DNA of 64,000 bases. Origin: G963664585 sp963664585 (lineage in GTDB: Bacteria; Bacillota; Clostridia; Oscillospirales; Ruminococcaceae). Numbering within the stretch: position 1 is the stretch's first letter; the number at the start of each line of letters is the position of its first letter. The position numbers were made by a program, and so were the translations under genes. Under the pieces are notes generated by a model that was not told the origin of the DNA, did no database searches, and was given only the letters and a program-made list of their open reading frames with translations. Below are positions 27,730 through 35,378 of this stretch, one piece after another. The stretch spans positions 1-64,000 of the forward strand of contig CAXXEO010000022.1 in assembly GCA_963664585.2 (NCBI GenBank), given 5' to 3'.

Positions 27730-27757
27730 GGCATATAATCCAGGAGAGTGATCCTAT

Positions 27758-29413
27758 TTGATCGATGCCGATAACCCAAAACTATGTATGAACTGTATGT
27801 CGCAGGGGGTGGAAGAGGGTATCTGCACCTCTTGCGGCAGTTCTAAAGTCGTACCCTTTAGTCCGGACTCTTTAGTACCGGGCACAACCCTATGTAAGAG
27901 GTATATCGTCGGCAGACAGCTTTCCTGTGATGGAGAAGCAAAGCTTTACATAGGACTTGATCGTGAGAATGGTGAGAAACTCTGGATCAAAGAATATATG
28001 CCAGGCCGTCTGGCAGTCAGGGAGAAGGCAGGGCCAATCGTTCTGCCCAAGCGTGGCTGTGAGGTAGCCTATAAATCTTCTCTGGCGGATTTTGAGGAGC
28101 TATGTGAGTATCTGTCCTCGAAGGACCGTGGAGAAAGACTTCTTCCCTGCATCAACGTCCTACATGAAAACAACACCGCTTATGGTGTGTTTAGATATTT
28201 CAAAGCCCTTACTTTTACTAGATACCTTGAGGACAGTGGAAGCAGCCTTACATGGACGCAGGCCAAAAGGCTGTTTATGTCACTTCTAAATTCCGTTTCG
28301 TCTCTGGGCAGAAAGGGGATTTTCCACAGGGGTATCTCACCAGAAACCATCCTGGTGGACAAAGACGGCCGTTTATGGCTTTGGGAACTCTCTGTACCGG
28401 CGGCCCGCACCGATAGAAGCGAGCTTCAAGCAAAACTTTTTGACGGGTATGCAGCACCTGAGCAGTATTCGATGAGTGGCTGGCAGGGGGGGTGGACGGA
28501 TGTATATGGGCTTTGTGCTGTTCTGTACAAGGCAATCACTGGCAATACACCACAGGCTGCTATAAGTCGTCTGTCAAAAGACGAGCTTTTGCCGCCTGAC
28601 AAGCTTGTCGGCGGTCTTCCCGCTAATGTTTCTGACGCCATATACAGGGGAATGGCGCTGTCAACTAAGGAAAGAATACAGAATGCAGATGATCTATGTG
28701 CGGCACTTTTAGAGGATACAGGCTCTAATACGGCTGTTTATGATGGACCTATTCTGCCTCCTGTTGAGCCTGTGCTTTCTGTAGGCAAGGACCAAACCGC
28801 CAAAAGTGTTACAGCCTTGGTTTTTATGGGGATAGCTCTCAGCATTCTGATAGGACTTTTTATCATTCTTCGTTATCCTAGTATTTTCTCATCCTCGGGA
28901 ACAGGAAGCTCTTCCCAGACGAGCAGCGACAGCCCACCTGCTTCACCTATTACCGTACCTAACCTGACAGGTCAGGATATTACCTTGATTTTGTCAAGTT
29001 CAGAATACAGCTTACTTTTTAACGTCGTCTATGTGGAGCAATATAATGATCAGTACCCTAAGGGTCAGGTTTTTAACCAGCAACCGGAAGCCGATGCTCT
29101 TATGAGCAGGGGAGGGCGCGTGATCCTTTATGTCAGCAAGGGTGCCGACAGTGTGCAGATGCCCAAAATTGTGGGCACAAGCGTTGCTTCTGCTACACGT
29201 CTTCTTACTTCTATGGGCATACGTTTTGAGGTGTTGGAGATCATCGATGAAAACTATCAGGTGGGAATAGTAGGCCGTGTCAGTCATAATGAGGGGGTAT
29301 CCATTTCTCGAAGTAAAGATATTGTTTTATTATACACCGCAAAAAATATCCCACCGGCTGCAGAACAAGATCCTTCGCAGCCAGCGTCCAGTTCGTCCGC
29401 CGCATCCAGCTGA
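27758..29413 (+). CDS. Zinc-ribbon, protein-kinase-fold and PASTA membrane protein; likely pseudokinase
   Basis: This 551-residue protein has a four-Cys N-terminal ribbon (CMNC...CTSCG), a kinase-like domain (about residues 45-320), one membrane helix (about 348-372) and two extracellular PASTA repeats (ITVPNLTGQ..., VQMPKIVGTS...). The ATP lysine is present (LWIKEYMP), but the catalytic-loop HRD is HRG (HRGISPETIL) and the metal-binding DFG is replaced (LWLWELS). Phosphotransfer is therefore unlikely. PASTA kinases sense peptidoglycan or lipid II. The TTG start is 28 bases after the ligase stop behind AGGAGAG, so it is probably on the same T-box transcript. Confidence 0.85.
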   Translation: MIDADNPKLCMNCMSQGVEEGICTSCGSSKVVPFSPDSLVPGTTLCKRYIVGRQLSCDGEAKLYIGLDRENGEKLWIKEYMPGRLAVREKAGPIVLPKRGCEVAYKSSLADFEELCEYLSSKDRGERLLPCINVLHENNTAYGVFRYFKALTFTRYLEDSGSSLTWTQAKRLFMSLLNSVSSLGRKGIFHRGISPETILVDKDGRLWLWELSVPAARTDRSELQAKLFDGYAAPEQYSMSGWQGGWTDVYGLCAVLYKAITGNTPQAAISRLSKDELLPPDKLVGGLPANVSDAIYRGMALSTKERIQNADDLCAALLEDTGSNTAVYDGPILPPVEPVLSVGKDQTAKSVTALVFMGIALSILIGLFIILRYPSIFSSSGTGSSSQTSSDSPPASPITVPNLTGQDITLILSSSEYSLLFNVVYVEQYNDQYPKGQVFNQQPEADALMSRGGRVILYVSKGADSVQMPKIVGTSVASATRLLTSMGIRFEVLEIIDENYQVGIVGRVSHNEGVSISRSKDIVLLYTAKNIPPAAEQDPSQPASSSSAASS

Positions 29414-29457
29414 TGCGGGTTACCTAATAGAATCTCTCTATGGAAAGGACTGAGGAT

Positions 29458-30264
29458 ATGAAGCTTGCTTTTTCAACACTGGGCTGTCCGGGTTGGTCGT
29501 GGAAAGAGATATTTGCAACCGCAAAGGATCTGGGATACAACGGAATAGAGATTCGCGGGATTGGTGAGGAGCTTTACGCTCCCAAGGTTGATATTTTTTC
29601 AGACAAAAAACGCAAAGTCACAATGGAAAGTCTTGCCGACGCAGGGCTTGAAATTCCGATACTCACGTCAGGTTCCAGTATTGGATGTGTTGACCCCGAA
29701 AGGGACATTCGTGAAGCGAAAGAATATATTGACCTTGCTTCGAAAATTGGTGTGCCCTATATCCGTGTTATGATCGTTCCCACACCCGAGCCGGGTGGGG
29801 CCAATATAGAACAAGCACACATTCTCTACCGTGAACTATGCGAATATGCCGTGGGGAAAAAGGTGGCCGTACTGCTGGAAACCAACGGTGAGCTTGCTAA
29901 GACCAGCGTGATTGCTACATTTATGAATGATGTACCCATTGAAAACGCCGGTATCCTTTGGGATGTTCATCATCCGCACCGTTTTTTCGGAGAGACGCCT
30001 GAAGAAAGTTATAGAAGGATTGGTAAATGGGTCAGACATGTTCATCTAAGTGATTCAGTGATGGAGGATGGCAAGGTAAAATACTGCATGATCGGATATG
30101 GTGATGTACCGATCAATGATGCCGTCCAAACATTAAAGAACGGTGGGTATACTGGAACGGTCAGTCTTGAGTGGAAAAAGCGCTGGCTGCCTGAGCTTGA
30201 GGAACCTGGAATTGTTTTCGCCCGTTTTAAAAACTATATGGACTATCTGATACAAGAGGGTTAA
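29458..30264 (+). CDS. TIM-barrel sugar phosphate isomerase/epimerase family protein
   Basis: This 268-residue AP-endonuclease-2-like barrel (xylose isomerase-like, IolE/hydroxypyruvate isomerase relatives) has predicted metal ligands Glu in LLETNGE, Asp in ILWDVHHPHR, His in HVHLSDS and Glu in VSLEWKK. The start is ATG 29458, after GGACTGAGG. The substrate cannot be assigned. A 3-dehydroshikimate dehydratase-like role is conceivable given aroD nearby, but this is speculation. No terminator separates it from the pseudokinase gene. Confidence 0.82.
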   Translation: MKLAFSTLGCPGWSWKEIFATAKDLGYNGIEIRGIGEELYAPKVDIFSDKKRKVTMESLADAGLEIPILTSGSSIGCVDPERDIREAKEYIDLASKIGVPYIRVMIVPTPEPGGANIEQAHILYRELCEYAVGKKVAVLLETNGELAKTSVIATFMNDVPIENAGILWDVHHPHRFFGETPEESYRRIGKWVRHVHLSDSVMEDGKVKYCMIGYGDVPINDAVQTLKNGGYTGTVSLEWKKRWLPELEEPGIVFARFKNYMDYLIQEG

Positions 30265-30269
30265 TACCA

Positions 30270-30380
30270 ACCATTGCTGCTAAAGCCAAAGAGGAATTTA
30301 ACGAGCGTTTGGAAGGGCATGTTTACAGCTGTGCGATTCCTGTTGAAGTAAAACCCAAAGCGATCGGTATGACAAAATAA
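30270..30380 (+). pseudogene. Possible 3' remnant of a gene
   Basis: A 36-codon open segment (AAKAKEEFNERLEGHVYSCAIPVEVKPKAIG...) has protein-like composition but no start or ribosome site. It reads like the C-terminal end of a lost protein. Identity unknown. Confidence 0.3.
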
Positions 30381-30460
30381 ATTATAGTGCCCAATGACTG
30401 AATCCTAAATCGAAGACAGCAAAAAAAAGCTCACATGAAATAGTTAATAAAAATAGGCTT

Positions 30461-30511
30461 GGCTTGTTTAGTGCATAACATTTTAATGCACTGAACAAGC
30501 CTTTGTTTTCT
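30461..30511 (+). terminator. Rho-independent terminator
   Basis: The long stem GGCTTGTTTAGTGCAT/ATGCACTGAACAAGCC is followed by TTTGTTTT. It closes the T-box/ligase/isomerase region. Confidence 0.88.
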
Positions 30512-30573
30512 TAATATAGAAAATTTCTATATGATAGTATGACATATTATATCGTTTAAAGAGAGAAAAAGCG

Positions 30574-30603
30574 TTGATCTGGATAGTTTATCTAAGATAT
30601 AAT
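30574..30603 (+). promoter_or_regulatory. Predicted promoter of aroD
   Basis: TTGATC (30574-30579), an 18-base spacer and TATAAT (30598-30603), about 85 bases before aroD. Confidence 0.55.
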
Positions 30604-30689
30604 AGTAGATAATATATTTCTTTAAAAATATATTTCGGTGCTATATTGATTACACGATCAATATTAAGTACTCATTTGAAGGAGGACTT

Positions 30690-31451
30690 ATGAAAACAAT
30701 AACAGTAAAAGGCATTCAAATTGGCAAAGGAGCGCCAAAGATTATCGTCCCGATCGTGGGCAAGACCAAACAAGAAATAGTAGAAAAAGCGAAAATGTTT
30801 AAAGGGATGAAACTTGATGTTGTAGAATGGCGTGTGGATTTCTATAATGAAGTCTTCAATACATCCAGTGTCATTGATACGTTAAAGGATTTACGCGTTG
30901 AACTTCCCAACACACCGATATTATTTACTTTCCGCACGAAAAAAGAAGGCGGCGAGAAAGAAATCTCCATGGAAGAGTACACAGGACTAAATAAAGCAGT
31001 TGCTGAGACAGGCCTTGTCGATCTGATAGATGTCGAGATATTCTCAGGAGACGATGTTGTAAAAGAGAATATCAATAATATTCATTCGGCTGACACGCTG
31101 GTAGTCGCTTCAAACCATGATTTCTTTAAAACACCAGCTAAGGATGACCTTGTATCCAGACTTAGAAAAATGCAGGATATGGGGGCTGACATTCCTAAGA
31201 TCGCCGTTATGCCTACCTGTACCGAGGATGTGCTTACACTTTTAGCGGCTACCAATGAAATGTTCACAAAGTATGCTGATCGCCCGATTGTCACAATGTC
31301 TATGGCAGGAACTGGCGTCATAAGCCGCCTTGCCGGTGAAGTGTTCGGATCTTCCATGACCTTTGGTGCAGTAGGCCAGGTATCTGCCCCAGGGCAAATT
31401 CCCGTTGAGGAATTGGCTTTTGTTTTAGATATTCTACATCGGGCGAAGTAA
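30690..31451 (+). CDS. aroD: Type I 3-dehydroquinate dehydratase
   Basis: This 253-residue class I (Schiff-base) enzyme converts 3-dehydroquinate to 3-dehydroshikimate. Catalytic residues are visible as the His in VVASNHDFFKTP, the Schiff-base Lys in IPKIAVMPT and the substrate loop SMAGTGVISRLAGEVFGSSMTFG. Length is typical. It stands alone rather than in an aro biosynthetic cluster, so a catabolic (quinate/shikimate) role is possible. It has its own promoter and an AGGAGG site. Confidence 0.95.
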   Translation: MKTITVKGIQIGKGAPKIIVPIVGKTKQEIVEKAKMFKGMKLDVVEWRVDFYNEVFNTSSVIDTLKDLRVELPNTPILFTFRTKKEGGEKEISMEEYTGLNKAVAETGLVDLIDVEIFSGDDVVKENINNIHSADTLVVASNHDFFKTPAKDDLVSRLRKMQDMGADIPKIAVMPTCTEDVLTLLAATNEMFTKYADRPIVTMSMAGTGVISRLAGEVFGSSMTFGAVGQVSAPGQIPVEELAFVLDILHRAK

Positions 31452-31676
31452 TTGTCAAACTGATTATAACTATAGTGGAGACTGCAAGGTTACTGCAGAA
31501 GCCAGTTTGCAGCGAGATCAGTAAATGTCTAAAAAAGTTTACAACCAGTTATTGATACAGGCAACGTCGATTATAAACAAGAAGCAGATGCCGAAGCAAC
31601 GGCCAATTGTTGTCTAGGATGTTTTATCGTTTTAAGCTGGACAAGAATGTGTGCCAATTGAAAAGGGGGTAAGTTT
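31452..31676. other. Intergenic region with possible coding remnants
   Basis: A 29-codon frame starting ATG at 31526 and an overlapping frame reading VDYKQEADAEATANCC look protein-like but have no ribosome site or recognised match. They may be decay products of a gene lost between aroD and the DsrE gene. Confidence 0.25.
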
Positions 31677-32021
31677 ATGGATGAGTCAACAAAATTGAAT
31701 ATCCTGTGGACCAATGCCGACATTTTAACTTCAGAAAAAATGGTCATGATGTATGCGAGCAACAGTATGAAAAAGGGCTGGTGGGAAGAAGTGACAGTGA
31801 TTATTTGGGGGGCGACCGCTAAATTAGTTGCTGAGAATGCCATGATTCAGGAGAAGATTAAAAAGGCTCAACATCTCGGTGTTAAATTTACTGCATGCAA
31901 AGCCTGTGCAGATCAATTAGGTGTGACGGATACTCTAACAGCACTAGGTGTGGAAGTCATCTACTGGGGGCAAGGATTAACTCAAATCCTCAAAAATAAT
32001 GAAAGATTAATTACGATATAA
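31677..32021 (+). CDS. DsrE-family protein
   Basis: This 114-residue protein has the DsrE/DsrF-like alpha/beta fold. It contains LNILWTNADILTSEKMVMMYASNSMKKGWWEEVTVIIWGATAKL, then GVKFTACKACADQLGV with two cysteines in the position of the active-site Cys of sulfur-relay relatives, and GVEVIYWGQGL. Members of this group in anaerobes are often single small genes of unknown role. AAAGGGGG lies 7 bases before the start, and a terminator follows about 120 bases downstream. Confidence 0.82.
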   Translation: MDESTKLNILWTNADILTSEKMVMMYASNSMKKGWWEEVTVIIWGATAKLVAENAMIQEKIKKAQHLGVKFTACKACADQLGVTDTLTALGVEVIYWGQGLTQILKNNERLITI

Positions 32022-32140
32022 CCTTCGGATGAGTTGAATACTTATCGCGTATATATTAAGTAATAAGTGTTTTGAATCAAGGCTGCTATCTGTTTTATTG
32101 ACTCAATATAAAAATAACATAAACATAATCGATACAAAAA

Positions 32141-32179
32141 AATTGTCCAGTATAATTGTAATGCTGGACAATTTTTTTG
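32141..32179 (+). terminator. Terminator after the DsrE gene
   Basis: TTGTCCAG/CTGGACAA followed by seven T. Confidence 0.85.
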
Positions 32180-32191
32180 TGTAATGAAAAT

Positions 32192-32297
32192 TATAGACAA
32201 TTAACTTAAAAACTGGCTATATATAAAACGTCATTTTCTTCCCCCGCCTTCGGCGGGGGAAGAAATCACAAGCTTGTTTTCAAGTTAATCAACTATA
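32192..32297 (+). repeat. 102-bp hairpin element, copy 6
   Basis: Same family as 8556, loop TTC. It lies between two convergent genes, 13 bases after the DsrE terminator and 3 bases before the stop of the minus-strand MFS gene. Confidence 0.92.
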
Positions 32298-32300
32298 TGA

Positions 32301-33518
32301 TCAGGAATTGAGGGATTCTATCCGCTTGTCGTCCTGTTTACAAAGATAATAGTAGTACGCCGAAGCGACGGTTGCAAGCGCAAAAGCAACAAACCCGAGA
32401 ATAAAGGGCCATTTCGGGTTGATGGTATATAGCAGGCCGGCCGAAAGAGCACCGAATATACCGCCGAGGGATTTTAGACCGCTAAAGAAGCCCATAATCA
32501 GGTTGCTGTCCTTGCCTTTCGCCTTAGCAGCCACCAGGCTTTGGGTGAGAGGAACACTGATGGCAAAGAAGCCAAAATAAATTATATTCACAACTACAAA
32601 AGGCACCACTGCGTCAAGCAGCACTACGCCCATCGTCGAACAGGCGCAAAGCAGATATACGTAAATGGAAGAACGGCGTGTATCAGTTTTGTTGATAAGC
32701 CATAATCCGATGGTGCTGTTTGCCGCAAGGGATACAAAACCGATCATTGCTTTGATCGCACCATTATAACCGGAAGTCAGACCAAGCTGCGCTTTGAGGT
32801 AATAATTGAAACTCTGATCGAAGGCGGTAGTCCCTAAATTTGCCAGCATGCAAACGGCAAATATCGAGATAAAAAGCGGGGTCATAATATTTCTTCCAGC
32901 CAGAAAAGCCGCAAGTGGGTTCGCTTCTTTAAACAAAGCTTTAGGTTTGATATCCGAGAGCTTTGTGGTTGCATCATCTACACAGACCAGATAGAATAGC
33001 ACACCGCTAATGGAAAGAACCACCACCTGGACGATGATAGCAAGGTTAACACTGATTTCGCCGAGCATTCCACCAACAAAATAGCCAAACGCGCTGGCAA
33101 CCGTCTGGATGGTGGCGGTCACAGCTAGGTAGCTGCCTCTCATATTATCGGGGGACGTATTCACCAAATAAGTAAGTAAAGCTGTAAATGTACCACCTGT
33201 AAAGAGTCCGGCGAACATTCTGGCGGCTACCATTGTTATTTCACTGTTCGCCATTCCAAACATTGCCTGTCCGGCTGCGTAACCCAAGCAACAGATCAGT
33301 ACAACGCGCCGGCTGGAGAGATAAGTGACCATTTTACCCCAGAAGGGAGAAAACAGAAAGTTTACTGTCAACATTGAGGCCAGCGCAACCCCAAACATGT
33401 AGTCGCCAAAGCCACGATTCTTAATGATCGTTGGGGTCACAGGATGGGCAAAGTTAGCTGCCAAACTGAACAGGATGCTCACCGCAAAGAAAAGAAATAC
33501 ACGCTTTTTATCATTCAT
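32301..33518 (-). CDS. MFS transporter
   Basis: This is a 405-residue, twelve-helix major facilitator. After helix 2 the motif GKMVTYLSSRRVV corresponds to a weak A-motif. It begins MNDKKRVFLFFAVSILFSLAANFAHPVTPTI and ends with a short polar tail. The start at 33518 follows GGAGG, and the open frame upstream is not used. The substrate is unknown. Position near aroD and the isomerase leaves open a quinate/shikimate or aromatic-acid transporter, without direct evidence. Confidence 0.85.
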   Translation of the reverse strand: MNDKKRVFLFFAVSILFSLAANFAHPVTPTIIKNRGFGDYMFGVALASMLTVNFLFSPFWGKMVTYLSSRRVVLICCLGYAAGQAMFGMANSEITMVAARMFAGLFTGGTFTALLTYLVNTSPDNMRGSYLAVTATIQTVASAFGYFVGGMLGEISVNLAIIVQVVVLSISGVLFYLVCVDDATTKLSDIKPKALFKEANPLAAFLAGRNIMTPLFISIFAVCMLANLGTTAFDQSFNYYLKAQLGLTSGYNGAIKAMIGFVSLAANSTIGLWLINKTDTRRSSIYVYLLCACSTMGVVLLDAVVPFVVVNIIYFGFFAISVPLTQSLVAAKAKGKDSNLIMGFFSGLKSLGGIFGALSAGLLYTINPKWPFILGFVAFALATVASAYYYYLCKQDDKRIESLNS

Positions 33519-33898
33519 TTTAAATCCTCCGATATAATCATGGCAATGCCATAACATTCTCAAGGGTATTCCCTAATGAGATGATGACAGCTTATATATT
33601 GTATCACCTTTTGTAAAATATGCAAACTTTATGACGGCAAAAAGTCATCCGTGCACAATGAAATTAGCGGTTGATTTTGCGTATGGGCAAAAGTATAAAT
33701 TGAAGATACTCCTGTAATTGCTTCAGAACTTCCTAGCTCCACAATCAAGAAACATTAGCTTTGAAACAATGAAACTTGAACGTATACCTAAAAACATCAC
33801 TTACCTAAAGGTAGGTAATGTTACAATAATGTGCATGCTTGTGGAAATGGTGATATGAATGTATTATTGAATTAACAGTCAATAATACAAGAAGCAGG
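33519..33898. other. Intergenic, no gene recognised
   Basis: These 380 bp contain the promoter region of the MFS gene and an AT-rich stretch with a small palindrome ACTTACCTAAAGGTAGGT at about 33800-33820. No open frame with a ribosome site is visible. Confidence 0.4.
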
Positions 33899-34004
33899 TG
33901 TAGCCAATTAACTTAAAAACTGGCTATATATAAAACGTCATTTTCTTCCCCCGCCGAAGGCGGGGGAAGAAATCACAAGCTTGTTTTCAAGTTAATCAAC
34001 TATG
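33899..34004 (+). repeat. 102-bp hairpin element, copy 7, with TG target repeats
   Basis: Same family as 8556, loop GAA. Unlike all others it is flanked by TG on both sides (33899-33900 and 34003-34004) instead of TA, which places the true core edges at TAG and CTA and shows that the dinucleotide belongs to the target. Confidence 0.92.
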
Positions 34005-34032
34005 AAAGTTAAATAATTTATGGAGGACAATT

Positions 34033-34617
34033 ATGGGAAACATAACAATAGAAATTATACAAGATGGAAATATTGAGCCGTGCAGAGAGTTGTGTAACGA
34101 GCTAATGGCATTTCAAAAATCGAAGGCAACTATAGAACCAGAGCGATTTGACCAAATGAACTTTGATACAAGAATGAAGAAAAGTTATGAAAGTGCATTA
34201 GAAAGCCAGGTTATAGTTGTTAAGGATGATGACATTCCTATTGGATATGCTTTTTCAACCGTAGAAGCTGTAGAAGATAATAAGGGGCCATCTTTACCAC
34301 AGTGGGCAAAAAATATGAAAGGTTCTTCATTTTTGCCAGAATGGAATCACCTACCTGAGAAGTATGGATGTATTAATAACATATATCTCCGTAACGAGTA
34401 TCGTGGCACTGGAATTGGCTCAAAACTATTTAATATGTCTGTTGAATGGCTTGAGAGTTTTCCAGATGTTGATTTAATATTTATATATGTGTCAAACAGA
34501 AACGATGAAGCACTTAAATTTTATCTCAATCGAGAGTTCATATTTAGTCACGATGTATTCAGCGGCTTTATAAAAGCTGTCTATAAATTTAAAAATAACA
34601 CAAAAATAAGCATTTAA
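34033..34617 (+). CDS. GNAT-family N-acetyltransferase
   Basis: This 194-residue acetyltransferase has the acetyl-CoA motif EYRGTGIGSKLFNMSVEWL (R/Q-x-x-G-x-G/A form) and the following FIYVSNRNDEALKFYLNREF. The substrate is unknown. The codon and base use is much more AT-rich than in flanking genes, and with the next gene it forms a small AT-rich islet between a repeat copy and the dlt operon. This suggests horizontal acquisition. AGGACAATT precedes the start; GGAGG is at 34021-34025. Confidence 0.88.
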   Translation: MGNITIEIIQDGNIEPCRELCNELMAFQKSKATIEPERFDQMNFDTRMKKSYESALESQVIVVKDDDIPIGYAFSTVEAVEDNKGPSLPQWAKNMKGSSFLPEWNHLPEKYGCINNIYLRNEYRGTGIGSKLFNMSVEWLESFPDVDLIFIYVSNRNDEALKFYLNREFIFSHDVFSGFIKAVYKFKNNTKISI

Positions 34618-34677
34618 TCACTGTTTTTTGTCTGTGATGCTAAGTTAATGCAATTATAGATCAAAAGGAGGGGTTAA

Positions 34678-34962
34678 ATGGCAAGGTTAACAAGAGCTTT
34701 GGTGAAAAGTGAATGTTATGCTGTAGATGATGATAAAGTAACCCATGATGTTAATGGATATTCTGGAGAAGCGATTATCAAGCTTGCAAAGTTCGAGAAT
34801 ATCTATGATGATTTATTAGCAAGCCAAAACAATATATCAAAAGAATTAGAACGACTTCGAAATGAAGGTAAAAAGAATTCAGTAAAATTCAGAGAATTAC
34901 TGGGTAAAAAGTTAATGAATAGTCATACAATAATCCTTTTTGAAACAAATGGATTAAAATAA
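34678..34962 (+). CDS. Hypothetical protein (94 residues)
   Basis: This is a small soluble protein with two predicted helices (IIKLAKFENIYDDLLASQNNISKELERLRNEGK). It matches my memory of a widespread Firmicute hypothetical, often near mobile or phage genes, that contains VTHDVNGYSGEAI. No catalytic motif is seen. AGGAGG lies 7 bases upstream. It is AT-rich like the GNAT gene before it. Confidence 0.7.
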   Translation: MARLTRALVKSECYAVDDDKVTHDVNGYSGEAIIKLAKFENIYDDLLASQNNISKELERLRNEGKKNSVKFRELLGKKLMNSHTIILFETNGLK

Positions 34963-34983
34963 AAATCGCTATATATATTATTG

Positions 34984-35026
34984 AAAGCTGTCGTATTATA
35001 AAAAATAATGCGATGGCTTTGTTTTT
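34984..35026 (+). terminator. Terminator after the AT-rich islet
   Basis: AAAGCTGTCGTATTA and TAATGCGATGGCTTT (with G-T pairs) followed by GTTTTT. Confidence 0.75.
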
Positions 35027-35245
35027 CGATCAAATTGAAAACACTCTAAAAGAATGAGTTCGAAAATTCGTTATGAAAGGTTAAAGTTTTACAATACTAA
35101 TTACAACTATTAAAATGATTGCAATGATCCAAATTTGGAACATCAAATATTCATTTTTATATTAGGGATACTATTGTAAATTTATAAAGTTCTCTTGAAT
35201 ATCAAGGATATATCACGTTTAAGCTGATGTTTTTACAAAGATATA

Positions 35246-35274
35246 TTGACAAAAGAAAAATATAGAACTATCAT
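35246..35274 (+). promoter_or_regulatory. Predicted promoter(s) of the dlt operon
   Basis: TTGACA (35246-35251), 17 bases and TATCAT (35269-35274) stand about 105 bases before dltA. A second TTGACA at 35321 has a weaker -10 (TATAAA at 35342). Regulation by the cell-envelope two-component system at 41.7 kb is possible but unproven. Confidence 0.55.
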
Positions 35275-35378
35275 TAATGTAAATGCTGGCCGGATAAGTC
35301 TGCTATTTTTTTGTGCTGTTTTGACAAGCACACTTCTTCAATATAAATGTTATAAAAATTAAATTACTGGAGATAATT

